Positions 9,758 through 18,880 of a stretch of DNA of 64,000 nucleotides are shown here, one piece after another. The stretch is from the NCBI GenBank assembly GCA_964389805.1, contig CAYMFU010000131.1, forward strand, positions 1 to 64,000, read 5' to 3'. Source of the stretch: JAGTVG01 sp964389805. Its GTDB lineage: Bacteria > Bacteroidota > Bacteroidia > Cytophagales > Cyclobacteriaceae. Below the pieces are notes generated by a model. The model saw only the letters and a list, made by a program, of their open reading frames with translations, did not search any database and had not been told where the DNA came from. How positions within the stretch are numbered: position 1 is the stretch's first letter; each line of letters opens with the position of its first letter. Both the position numbers and the translations under genes were made by a program.

Positions 9758-10918
9758 ATGGACGTTAAGATCTTTTTTAACCCGGTCAATGAAAGGATTT
9801 ATAGCGCTATCGAATCCAGCCACTCATTTTTTAAGAACATATATCTGCCAGGCCCAAGTTTTCCCGATATTAAAAAAGCCGATATAGCACTGATCGGGCT
9901 TGAAGAATACAGGGGAGCTGGACGCGAAAATGAAAGCGAACACGGTACCGATGAGATTCGAGCAAAACTATATAATTTAAAAAAGGGGGCTATGGCTTAC
10001 AAGATGGTCGACCTCGGAAATTTAAGAAATGGACCAACACTGGAGGAAACCTATGTACGGCTACAGGAAGTCTGTCGCTATTTATTAGACAATGAAGTAC
10101 TACCCCTTGTATTTGGAGGCTCCCATGATATGGACATTGCTCTGTATAAAGCTTACCAGGATATGGAAAAACTGGTAAGTATATTGAATGTAGACGCCTT
10201 TATAGACCTTGGGTTGGAAGATGAGAAATTCGACAACCAGAATCATGTGTATAAAATCCTGACTCATGAGCCAAATTTCCTGTTTAACTTCAGTCACATA
10301 GGATATCAGAGTTACCTTATCAATCCGAAAAGTCTTGCTATGATGGAGGAGTTATATTTCGATACCTATCGAATTGGGAAACTGAGACAAAATATTTTTG
10401 AAATGGAACCTGTAATCCGCGATGCTGATATCCTAAGTTTTGATATTACCGCTGTGCGGTCAGGAGACGCCCCGGGGAATGCGAATGCACAGCCATTTGG
10501 ATTAACGGGTGAAGAGGCATGCCAATTATGCTGGTATGCGGGATTAAATGAAAAAATGAGCTCCGCTGGATTCTTCGAATATGACCTGATGCAAGATGAT
10601 CAGCATAAAAAAACAGCTTCTGTAATGGCCACAATGATATGGTACTTCATAGAAGGATTTTATCATAGAAAAGATCACTTTAGTTTTAAAAGCAACTATT
10701 ATATGAAGTATGTTGTGTCTATGCCGAGTGATACTGATGCTCTTACTTTTTATAAGAGCAAGCTTTCAGAGAAATGGTGGATGGAAGTTCCTTATCCAAA
10801 AGGGAAAAAAGTATTTGATCGTAACAGCATTGTTCCGTGCAGTTATTCAGATTATGAAAAAGCTATGAAAGGGGAATTGCCTGAAAGGTGGATTAATACC
10901 CAGGCGAGATTATTATAA
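9758..10918 (+). CDS. Arginase/formiminoglutamase-fold protein with incomplete metal site
   Basis: 386 residues. The C-terminal two thirds follow the ureohydrolase (arginase/agmatinase/formiminoglutamase) pattern: FGGSHD (H123), VDAFID (D146, D150) and SFDITAVRSGD (D229). Compared with the six Mn ligands of arginases, the histidine of DAHxD is F148 and the second aspartate of the DxD motif is T231, so at most four ligands remain. It may therefore bind one metal, act on a different substrate or be non-catalytic. Database annotation would probably say formimidoylglutamase. It stands alone between the nqrF terminator and a convergent lipoprotein gene, so context does not identify a pathway. Confidence 0.75.
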   Translation: MDVKIFFNPVNERIYSAIESSHSFFKNIYLPGPSFPDIKKADIALIGLEEYRGAGRENESEHGTDEIRAKLYNLKKGAMAYKMVDLGNLRNGPTLEETYVRLQEVCRYLLDNEVLPLVFGGSHDMDIALYKAYQDMEKLVSILNVDAFIDLGLEDEKFDNQNHVYKILTHEPNFLFNFSHIGYQSYLINPKSLAMMEELYFDTYRIGKLRQNIFEMEPVIRDADILSFDITAVRSGDAPGNANAQPFGLTGEEACQLCWYAGLNEKMSSAGFFEYDLMQDDQHKKTASVMATMIWYFIEGFYHRKDHFSFKSNYYMKYVVSMPSDTDALTFYKSKLSEKWWMEVPYPKGKKVFDRNSIVPCSYSDYEKAMKGELPERWINTQARLL

Positions 10919-10946
10919 TACTAATTCAACAACCGAGGAAATTGAA

Positions 10947-12419
10947 TTAGTTGGTCTCAGACATGATCCGGAAAAAGGAATTGTCAGGATCAAGATCAGT
11001 TGAATGAAAAGGAAAAGCATCCACAGCATCCGCAATAAAATCAGCTTCGTAAACCACCCTGGAATCACCTACATTCAGAAACCGATCATACCAATCGTTC
11101 TCTTTTTGCAGAACAATGAAACCATTCTGGAAATCCAGGATCCCTTCACTTGTGACATTTCCACTGTAAATGTCGGCGGTTTTGATAAAGACAATGTGAC
11201 CGTTGTCATCAATATTATGATCTTGTTCACTATATATGGAGAATTGCTGGCCATCACCAGAGATATACGCTACAATACCCGTTGCATCAGAAAACTCTGC
11301 AGCACTTTTCACTTCGATCTGGAATTCTGAGGTCTGATTTAAGAATTGAAAACTGTAATTTACGTACCGGGTTCCAGTCTCAAGATTTGTCCAATTGTCA
11401 ACGAAGTAATTACCTGTTACATTGTCCGGAGTAAGTCCATTATGAATGTGAAGGCCCTTTCCTTCAAGGATCTCAATGAAATCCATATTTAAGAATTCAT
11501 TTACCTGTTCCGGGACATCCACGATATATTTCAAACACCGCGTGTTTTCCAGTTCGATTTGATAATATTCAAACTGCGTATCAATATGGGCATATTGTTC
11601 ACTTTGTGTCTTAAAAAACGACTTTATCGCTATAAGATTAACAAGTTCATCTCGTCTCATTCCCCATTGATCACTGGCCTGGGATATCAACTTATCACTG
11701 AAATTAAAACTTTCATCCAAAATCCGGTTAGAGGCTATTTCTATTAATTCATACATCCCTTCGGATTCGATGGAGATTAAAATGGAAGAAGACTTAAATC
11801 CAACATTGGTCTGTTCCTTAATAAGTTCAGGAACCATTTCAATTTCTTTACAATTAATAAGATAATCATACCCTTCCAGTGTTGAATCAGACAGATGAAA
11901 CTGTTGTATATAATACGCATCGGGGATCGAATTCAATTCGGCCTCGGTTAATGGGATAAGAGGTAAAGACATAGCTATTCTAAGTATATCATTTTCCCCT
12001 TCTTGTTCAGGTTCTGCAGTTAAAACCAATCCATTGCTTGTAAAATAATCGTTAAGTTCCTCCGGTGTTCCATACAAAAATGCAGAACTATATCTTTTAA
12101 GATTATCTTTTATAAAAATGATGGATTTCCCATTAACCTGATTATATACGACGGATATCCCTTCAATGGGCACATCAGATTTGTTTACAATCATAATGTC
12201 ATACAACACATTAAGATTGTTATTGAATACTGTCTCAATATCCAGTTCACCATTCACATTTGTTACAGATTCAATAGCATAGCTTGTGAAGCTAATTCTT
12301 TCCGCTTTTATTTCATCTCCATCTTCAAACAAACCGCAGGAAGCAAACAAAAGCAAAAACAACAGCGATAGGGCAGTATTTTTTTTTGTTAGCACAGCTC
12401 TATGAACTAAAATATACAT
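10947..12419 (-). CDS. Lipoprotein of unknown function
   Basis: From the ATG at 12419 the product has 490 residues; an in-frame TTG at 12449 would add ten. A signal peptide with hydrophobic core (about residues 15-27) ends in a lipobox-like LFASC with C28 as the lipidation site, followed by acidic GLFEDGDE, which resembles the acidic signals that send Bacteroidota lipoproteins to the cell surface. The rest is a soluble, acidic, beta-rich-looking protein that I do not recognise. It lies downstream of the TonB-dependent receptor on the same strand but behind a terminator, so a functional pairing is only possible, not shown. Its 3' end converges on the arginase-like gene with a 28-bp gap. Confidence 0.75.
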   Translation of the reverse strand: MYILVHRAVLTKKNTALSLLFLLLFASCGLFEDGDEIKAERISFTSYAIESVTNVNGELDIETVFNNNLNVLYDIMIVNKSDVPIEGISVVYNQVNGKSIIFIKDNLKRYSSAFLYGTPEELNDYFTSNGLVLTAEPEQEGENDILRIAMSLPLIPLTEAELNSIPDAYYIQQFHLSDSTLEGYDYLINCKEIEMVPELIKEQTNVGFKSSSILISIESEGMYELIEIASNRILDESFNFSDKLISQASDQWGMRRDELVNLIAIKSFFKTQSEQYAHIDTQFEYYQIELENTRCLKYIVDVPEQVNEFLNMDFIEILEGKGLHIHNGLTPDNVTGNYFVDNWTNLETGTRYVNYSFQFLNQTSEFQIEVKSAAEFSDATGIVAYISGDGQQFSIYSEQDHNIDDNGHIVFIKTADIYSGNVTSEGILDFQNGFIVLQKENDWYDRFLNVGDSRVVYEADFIADAVDAFPFHSTDLDPDNSFFRIMSETN

Positions 12420-12520
12420 AAATAAATTCCCAAAAGAAGAACGATTCAAGAAAAATCAAACTTTATATTGGAAAATTTATATTTGCAAATAAAACATTTT
12501 TTTCGGAAAATCCAAGTAAA

Positions 12521-12553
12521 ACAAAAAAAATCCCAGGTTGTGTCCCCGGGATT
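12521..12553 (-). terminator. Terminator of the TonB-dependent receptor gene
   Basis: Read on the minus strand, AATCCC at 12553-12548 pairs with GGGATT at 12534-12529, with further inner CC/GG pairing, and is followed by eight T. It lies 25 bp after the receptor stop codon. Confidence 0.85.
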
Positions 12554-12577
12554 GCTATAATATTAATAATCAAACAT

Positions 12578-15340
12578 TTACCAGCGCATCAAGATCCCAG
12601 CATTCCAGGTCCGTCCGAAACCATAATATCCAAAATTCTCTGTATATATGGTTTCATCTGTCGCGTTATCAGGGAAGTTGTTGCTATCAGACTCAGCAAC
12701 ATAGGTTTGATTGGCCAGGTTATTGATGTTGATTTTGGCAGTAAAGTTTAGTTTTTTACCCGCTTTAAAATCATAATATAAGCCAGCATCTACCAGATTG
12801 TAGCTGGGCCACTTGAGGGCACCATTGTTATCTTGTACATCAAATTCACTACCCGTAGGATCAAAATCAGAATACAAATTGTTTGCATAATAATAGCTGC
12901 CATATATCCTCAAGTTTCGTACAAATTCCCATGTCAATGCGATTCTTGCTGTGGTTTGAGCCGCATCCCCTACCTTAACATCATTTAGATAGAGCATCTT
13001 GGTGCCGATCTGATTCTGATCATCATCATATACTTCAGCTTCAACATCATTACTGTATATCCAATTACCTACAGAAAGCATAGCTTCCAGATAGAGGTTC
13101 TTAACAATCTCACCAAATAATTCAAGCTCAATACCTGTATGAGTTTGCGCAATTCCTGAAAGATTGGCAGTACCGGATTCACCGGATTCAAGTGTTACAC
13201 CTCTTTGCCTGAATCTGTCCGTCCATGTGGTTCTGTACAGGTTCACATTGGCATTCAGGAACCTTGAGCGGAATCCGTAACCTAATTCCAGACCTGTTAT
13301 TTTCTCATTGACTATATTTGGATTTACTTCATTAACAAAGTTCAGGAATATCGCATCAAACAAAGGCTGTCTGGAATAAAATCCTCCATTAAAATAAATA
13401 TTGTGTTTGGATGAGACATTCCAGTTGATACCTCCTTTGATATTTCCGCCAAGCTGATTGATCTTTTCAGACTCCATGGTTTCACCAAGATCAGCAGCCT
13501 CACTCAGTGCATCTGAGTAATAGTAATTAAAGTAATCAATACGCTGATAAGATTGATTTGAGAATGCTCCGGAAATATGTGCAGATATATCATCGTTTGA
13601 ATATTCCAATTGAGCAAATGCGCCTTGCCAGCCAACAAGTCCATCATTATGATAATTCAATTTTTTATCATTTTTCATATCTACTATCGCATTGGCTTCT
13701 TTTTCCTGGGAAATGAATTCTCCAGCAATATTTATGTCTGTATCTGTAAAATAGGCATCGGCTCCTAATAAATTTGTAACCCTTCTATAATGAATCCCCT
13801 TATACCATCTCAGATCAATACCTGCTACTAAGCTGAGGTTATCATTGAAACTATGTGTTAATGTTGATAGTACTCCATACCAGTTATGTCCGTTCATAGA
13901 TGCTCTTCTAATGAATCCGTTAGAACTAGTATTCACATACTTGTCGCCAAAGAAACCTCTGCGGTTATCTATATCCCGGTCAACACTGTCAAATACCTGC
14001 GCAGGATCGCCCCAATCGCTTGGGTAATTGGTAGTTCCCGAATTCCAATTATCAATTTGGTCAAACATCACCTGACCTTGTGAATCAGGGCCATATCGGT
14101 CGTCGAAAAACCTGCTTGAATTCTCAAAGGATCCATTTATCTGACCCCTGGGTCCAGTTCCACCACCACGGCCAAAAGATGCATAGGCTGTAGTGGCCAG
14201 ATCTGTTCTTGGGCTAATGGTCCAATACCAGTTACCATAGAATTTAGGCTTATGATAGAAATTTCTTCTCCATGAAAATTCCTCACCATTATAATCTCCC
14301 CACTTTGAATTATACTTAATCCCCCTTTCATGGTCGAGAAGATCCTGGAACGAGATACCATCAAAACGAGTTACTTCGCGCTGATGATGCCATTGTGGAG
14401 CTCCCAGTCCGGTAAATACTAAAGTATGCTTGTCGTTGATTTTTTTTGCTAAGGATCCGAAATACGAATAAGCCCGGAAGGTTGTTCCGTCAACCCAGCC
14501 GTTACCCCGTGTGTGAGTACCCTGGATAGTAAAAGCCCATCCATTCTTACCCAAACCGGTAGATAACATGAGGTTATACTTCTGATATCCGTCATTGCCA
14601 ATATTCACTGAAAATTTACCTCCTTTATCCATTTCCGCTGCATTGGTTATAATATTAATGGTACCACCAACTGAAGAAATAGCCAGTTTTGAGGCACTTA
14701 AACCTCTTTGCATTTGAACCTGTGATGAAACGTCAGTTAAGCCAGCCCAGTTTGACCAGTATACCCAGCCATTTTCCATATCGTTTACCGGAACACCATT
14801 GATCATAACAGCAGTATTACTTTGATCAAATCCTCTTACATTGATCCGGGAATCGCCGAAACCACCACCCTGCTTTGTAACATAAACAGAAGGTGTATAT
14901 CTCAACACTTCCGGAAATTCCTGGTTACCTACCTTTTCTTCAATAGCCTGTCCCTTGATGGTGGAAACAGCTACAGGCGTTTTTCGGTCTATGGCTACGG
15001 AAGCAATGACTTCGACTTCCTTCAGACCAACAGCTCCCAGGGTCAGGTTAATTGTTCCTATATTCACAGTTCCACTGCTCACCTCGACTGCCTGTTCGAT
15101 TGTCTCATAACCAACGTAGGAAATAACAACTACTTGCGAACCCGTTGGTACATCACTTATAGTAAATTGACCATCCAAATCCGTAATTGATCCTATGGCT
15201 GTACCTTTAATTATGGCATTAGCACCTGGCAATCCTTCAGTGGAGCCCTGATCAATAATTCGTCCTGTAACAGTTCCGGTTTGTCCATATACTGCCACAG
15301 AAATTAGAAAAGTTGTAATAATTAGTAAAAATCTTCTCAT
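12578..15340 (-). CDS. TonB-dependent outer-membrane receptor with CarboxypepD-reg-like domain
   Basis: 920 residues. A signal peptide (1-20, cut after VYGQ) is followed by a CarboxypepD_reg-like beta-sandwich (~23-105; GRIIDQGSTEGLPGANAIIKG and ITDLDGQFTISDVPTG). A plug domain (~118-235; INVRGFDQSNTAVMINGVPVND, GGTINIITNAA) and a 22-strand-type barrel with aromatic residues near the end (NAGILMRW) follow. It should import a large or scarce nutrient using TonB energy. There is no SusD neighbour and no carbohydrate or siderophore gene nearby, so the substrate cannot be named. The gene is monocistronic between a 378-bp divergent promoter region and its own terminator. Confidence 0.92.
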   Translation of the reverse strand: MRRFLLIITTFLISVAVYGQTGTVTGRIIDQGSTEGLPGANAIIKGTAIGSITDLDGQFTISDVPTGSQVVVISYVGYETIEQAVEVSSGTVNIGTINLTLGAVGLKEVEVIASVAIDRKTPVAVSTIKGQAIEEKVGNQEFPEVLRYTPSVYVTKQGGGFGDSRINVRGFDQSNTAVMINGVPVNDMENGWVYWSNWAGLTDVSSQVQMQRGLSASKLAISSVGGTINIITNAAEMDKGGKFSVNIGNDGYQKYNLMLSTGLGKNGWAFTIQGTHTRGNGWVDGTTFRAYSYFGSLAKKINDKHTLVFTGLGAPQWHHQREVTRFDGISFQDLLDHERGIKYNSKWGDYNGEEFSWRRNFYHKPKFYGNWYWTISPRTDLATTAYASFGRGGGTGPRGQINGSFENSSRFFDDRYGPDSQGQVMFDQIDNWNSGTTNYPSDWGDPAQVFDSVDRDIDNRRGFFGDKYVNTSSNGFIRRASMNGHNWYGVLSTLTHSFNDNLSLVAGIDLRWYKGIHYRRVTNLLGADAYFTDTDINIAGEFISQEKEANAIVDMKNDKKLNYHNDGLVGWQGAFAQLEYSNDDISAHISGAFSNQSYQRIDYFNYYYSDALSEAADLGETMESEKINQLGGNIKGGINWNVSSKHNIYFNGGFYSRQPLFDAIFLNFVNEVNPNIVNEKITGLELGYGFRSRFLNANVNLYRTTWTDRFRQRGVTLESGESGTANLSGIAQTHTGIELELFGEIVKNLYLEAMLSVGNWIYSNDVEAEVYDDDQNQIGTKMLYLNDVKVGDAAQTTARIALTWEFVRNLRIYGSYYYANNLYSDFDPTGSEFDVQDNNGALKWPSYNLVDAGLYYDFKAGKKLNFTAKININNLANQTYVAESDSNNFPDNATDETIYTENFGYYGFGRTWNAGILMRW

Positions 15341-15718
15341 AATGCTATAGATTAATTAAAATTAAAAATATCCCAAATTTCAGTTTTGTTTATTAAAATT
15401 GAAACACATACGTGTAGAAATTAATATTTTTCAGTATCCTCTATTAACATTCAATTCCTAAAGGATTAATGCTATATACAGATTAATTATTTGATACAAA
15501 TTGTTAAAAATCCAATAAGATTTGGATATATTAAAAAATGAAAATTACATGTGCCCCGGAAGAATAATTTTCAATACGAACTTAATCAATTTTTTAAATA
15601 TACCCAGCTGTTATAATTATAAAGTAGATCATTATTTTCGGGAAACTTTAGCCCGGATAATTGAATTGGTTAATTAGTTACAATACATGTATATTTGAGA
15701 CTCATTAACCAAGCATAA
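15341..15718. other. Divergent intergenic region (378 bp)
   Basis: Very AT-rich, with no open frame of gene-like composition. It carries the start region of the minus-strand receptor, for which I see no exact TAnnTTTG, and the promoter of the plus-strand carboxypeptidase listed separately. Confidence 0.7.
15666..15697 (+). promoter_or_regulatory. Promoter of the M14 carboxypeptidase gene
   Basis: TTG at 15666-15668, a 21-bp spacer and TATATTTG at 15690-15697 match the Bacteroidota TTG-N(19-21)-TAnnTTTG promoter. Transcription would start around 15703, giving a leader of roughly 15 nt before the ATG at 15719. Confidence 0.65.
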
Positions 15719-18283
15719 ATGATAAAGACTGGATCTATATTTATCTTATTTACACTCATCAGTATAAATTTATCAGGCCAAACTAACCTGGAATATTATT
15801 TTGGCAAAAGTATTTCATTTAATTCAAAAGTTTCCAAACCATCCGAAATCCTCGATTTTGAAGTAGGAGAAAAGCACGTAAGCCATGATCAGCTGGTTAA
15901 ATATATGCATATAATTGCTGAACAATCGGACCGGGTAAACATTGAAAGATATGGATGGACATATGAGCACCGGCCCCTTTTATTACTGACCATTTCTTCT
16001 CCTGAGAATCTCTCAGATATTGAAAGGATCAGGGAAGAACATCTTAAGCTTTCGGATCCAGTTATTTCAGGAAATCTGGATATTAACAACATGCCATCCG
16101 TAGTATGGCTGGGATATAGTGTACATGGAAATGAACCTAGTGGGATCAATTCCTCCCTTCTTGTAGCCTACTATCTTGCTGCTGTCGAATCTGATGAGAT
16201 TAATTCCATTCTTGACAATACAGTTATACTTCTCGATCCCAGCATAAACCCGGATGGCTATAGCCGATTTGAACAATGGGTCAACCAATATATGTCGGAA
16301 GTATCCATTAGTGATCCTAACAATGTTGAGCATAATGAAGACTGGCCACGGGGCAGGACCAACCACTACTGGTTTGATTTGAACAGGGATTGGTTGCCTT
16401 TGCAACATCCTGAATCTCAAGCCAGAATAAAACAATTTTACAGGTGGAAACCTAATATTTTAACTGACCATCACGAAATGGGAAGTAATTCCACCTTCTT
16501 TTTCCAACCTGGTATACCGTCTCGAACAAATCCAAATACTCCTGCTGAAAACTTCAGACTTACAACTAAAATAGCCACTTATCATGCTGAAGCTTTAGAT
16601 AAAATCGGTTCTTTATACTTTTCTAAGGAACAATTCGATGATTTTTATTATGGCAAGGGATCATCCTATCCGGATGTAAATGGAAGTATAGGAATATTAT
16701 TTGAGCAGGCATCTTCCAGAGGGCTTTCCCAACAAACCGTAAACGGAGTTCTAGAATTTCCCTTCACTATCAGGAACCAACTTACAGTTTCGCTTTCAAC
16801 ATTAAAATCGGGATATGAACTCAAAAATGAACTTCTAGAATATCAGGCTGATTTTTACAAAGAAACATCTGAACTAGCCCGGAATGACCAGGTGAAAGCT
16901 TATGTTTTTGATGGAGGAATTGATTTGACCAAAGCCAATAATTTTCTCGGCATTCTGGCTCAACATCAGATTAAAACCTATCGACTTGCTGAGGGAATAT
17001 CGATTGATAATCATGAGTATTCGGCACAAAGTTCCTATATCGTTCCACTGGATCAAAAACAGCTAAGGCTTATTAAAGGAATATTTGAAAAATCAACATC
17101 CTTTACGGACAGCCTGTTTTATGATGTATCGGCATGGACGTTCCCCTTGGCTTTTGACATGGAATACGGTACTCTTGAAGGAAAATTGTATAAAAACAGC
17201 TTACTGGGGGATCAAATTACGGAACTCCCTTCACTTTCAGGCAGGGTCGTTGAAAAAAGTTCTTATGCTTATCTTATGAACTGGGATGATTATAACTCAT
17301 ATAAAGCCTTATATATGATTTTAAAAAACAATCTTAAAGTAAAGGTTGCGTTGAAAGCTTTCTCAACTAATGAAGGCATTAGCCATAGACCTGGCACAAT
17401 ACTTGTCCCAGCCCGGAATCAATCTAAAACAGAAGATCAGGTATACGAGATCCTTCGGAAAATCTCTGCAAAATGTAAAATCAATTTCAGCGGTGTCTCA
17501 TCCGGGTTCAACCAGGACGGGATAGATTTAGGAAGTCCGAATATGGTCAATCTGGAAAAACCTAAAGTTATGATGCTAATTGGCAATGGTGTTTCATCTT
17601 ATGAAGCCGGAGAAGTCTGGCATTTGCTTGATAACCGTTTTGGAATTCCTATTTCCATGATTGATATTGATAGATTTAATCGCATAAACCTATCACGGTA
17701 CAATACTATTATCCTGGTGAATGGAAATTATTCAGGAATATCCGATAGCTCAAGAGAAAAACTGGAGCAATGGATTAAGAATGGGGGTACTGTAATTGGG
17801 ACAAAAAATGGCTCAAAATGGTTGATCGATCAGAAACTCGCCCATATTAATTTGAAAAAAGCGAACAGGGATACGTTGACATCAAAAAACTATGGAGACA
17901 TGTATCAATATATTGGAGCCCAAAATATTGGAGGCTCTATATTTGAAACTAGACTTGATCTTTCGCATCCTCTTTGTTTTGGATATCCGGACACGTATTT
18001 AAGCATTTTCAAAAACAATAAATTGTTCTTCGAAAAATCTAAGAATCCTTATAACAATCCTGTTCTATATACTAATGATCCATTGCTCAGCGGGTATGTT
18101 TCAAAGGAGAATAACGAACTTATAAAAAACTCCTCAGCAGTAATTGTAAGTTCCGTTGGAAGTGGCAAAACTATTTGCTTTAGCGACAATCCAAATTTCA
18201 GGGCTTTCTGGTACGGTACAAACCGGTTATTTCTGAATGCTATTTTTCTGGGGAATTTGATAAGCAGTTCATCAGCCAGGTAA
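15719..18283 (+). CDS. Secreted zinc carboxypeptidase (M14 family) with C-terminal GATase-like domain
   Basis: 854 residues with an N-terminal signal peptide ending near SGQ (residue 21). The M14 metallocarboxypeptidase domain is clear: HGNE supplies H136 and E139, the later histidine ligand is in LTDHHEMGS (H251/H252), and the putative catalytic glutamate is E329 in ILFEQASSRG. NPDGYSRF and FDLNRDWLP are also family motifs. The last third (from about residue 615, KPKVMMLIGNG, through ILVNGNYSG and GGTVIGTKNG) resembles a class I glutamine-amidotransferase/ThuA-type flavodoxin-like domain, probably non-catalytic. It should act in the periplasm or outside the cell on peptides. It has its own promoter and converges on the YigZ gene with a 12-bp overlap. 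Confidence 0.9.
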   Translation: MIKTGSIFILFTLISINLSGQTNLEYYFGKSISFNSKVSKPSEILDFEVGEKHVSHDQLVKYMHIIAEQSDRVNIERYGWTYEHRPLLLLTISSPENLSDIERIREEHLKLSDPVISGNLDINNMPSVVWLGYSVHGNEPSGINSSLLVAYYLAAVESDEINSILDNTVILLDPSINPDGYSRFEQWVNQYMSEVSISDPNNVEHNEDWPRGRTNHYWFDLNRDWLPLQHPESQARIKQFYRWKPNILTDHHEMGSNSTFFFQPGIPSRTNPNTPAENFRLTTKIATYHAEALDKIGSLYFSKEQFDDFYYGKGSSYPDVNGSIGILFEQASSRGLSQQTVNGVLEFPFTIRNQLTVSLSTLKSGYELKNELLEYQADFYKETSELARNDQVKAYVFDGGIDLTKANNFLGILAQHQIKTYRLAEGISIDNHEYSAQSSYIVPLDQKQLRLIKGIFEKSTSFTDSLFYDVSAWTFPLAFDMEYGTLEGKLYKNSLLGDQITELPSLSGRVVEKSSYAYLMNWDDYNSYKALYMILKNNLKVKVALKAFSTNEGISHRPGTILVPARNQSKTEDQVYEILRKISAKCKINFSGVSSGFNQDGIDLGSPNMVNLEKPKVMMLIGNGVSSYEAGEVWHLLDNRFGIPISMIDIDRFNRINLSRYNTIILVNGNYSGISDSSREKLEQWIKNGGTVIGTKNGSKWLIDQKLAHINLKKANRDTLTSKNYGDMYQYIGAQNIGGSIFETRLDLSHPLCFGYPDTYLSIFKNNKLFFEKSKNPYNNPVLYTNDPLLSGYVSKENNELIKNSSAVIVSSVGSGKTICFSDNPNFRAFWYGTNRLFLNAIFLGNLISSSSAR

Positions 18284-18880
18284 CCGACAAATATTTATTA
18301 CACTTTTATATCCTGAAAGTCTATTTATTAGCTCCTGAAAATCCGCCATGGGGATGAGTCCGGTAATTCTACAGTTTTCTTCATACTTCTGGTCTGAGAT
18401 TTTAAAATCATATTGCTGCAGAACATGCATTACATCGTTTATACCTTCATAGCTGAAATCAATATTGATTTTAGTTTTCGGAACCTTTTCTATGATGGTT
18501 GCTTTGGATAAAGCTTCTTTAGAGGCAGTTTTATAAGCATTGATCAAACCGCTCTTACCTAACTTAGTACCTCCAAAATATCGAACAACTATGACCAGGA
18601 CATCTGTAAGTTGAAAAGATCTAATTTGATTTAGAATAGGATCTCCGGCCGTATGGCGGGGTTCGCCATCATCATAAGCTCTGAAATGCAAATCATTATT
18701 CCCTATTACATATGCAAAACAATGGTGTCTGGCACTATAATGCTCCTTTTTTACCGATTGGATAAGCTGTTTAACTTCATCTTCGTGATTTACGGGATAA
18801 GCGAGAGCAATAAATTTACTGCCTTTATCTTTATATAATCCTTCAGACATTTCTTTTATGGATAAATATTTATCCTTCAT
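18272..18880 (-). CDS. YigZ/IMPACT family protein
   Basis: 202 residues, the normal size for the YigZ family. The UPF0029 N-terminal domain is recognisable by SKFIALAYPV, HHCFAYVIG, DDGEPRHTAGDPIL and VVRYFGGTKLG. Family members are linked to translation under stress and have no confirmed bacterial enzyme activity. Its start overlaps the end of the upstream tetratricopeptide-like gene by 11 bp, so the two are translationally coupled. Its 3' end overlaps the convergent carboxypeptidase gene. Confidence 0.9.
   Translation of the reverse strand: MKDKYLSIKEMSEGLYKDKGSKFIALAYPVNHEDEVKQLIQSVKKEHYSARHHCFAYVIGNNDLHFRAYDDGEPRHTAGDPILNQIRSFQLTDVLVIVVRYFGGTKLGKSGLINAYKTASKEALSKATIIEKVPKTKINIDFSYEGINDVMHVLQQYDFKISDQKYEENCRITGLIPMADFQELINRLSGYKSVINICRLPG

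Noticed and set aside
14822..15190. 122-codon plus-strand frame
   Set aside because: Antisense to the plug domain of the TonB-dependent receptor; no protein-like features.
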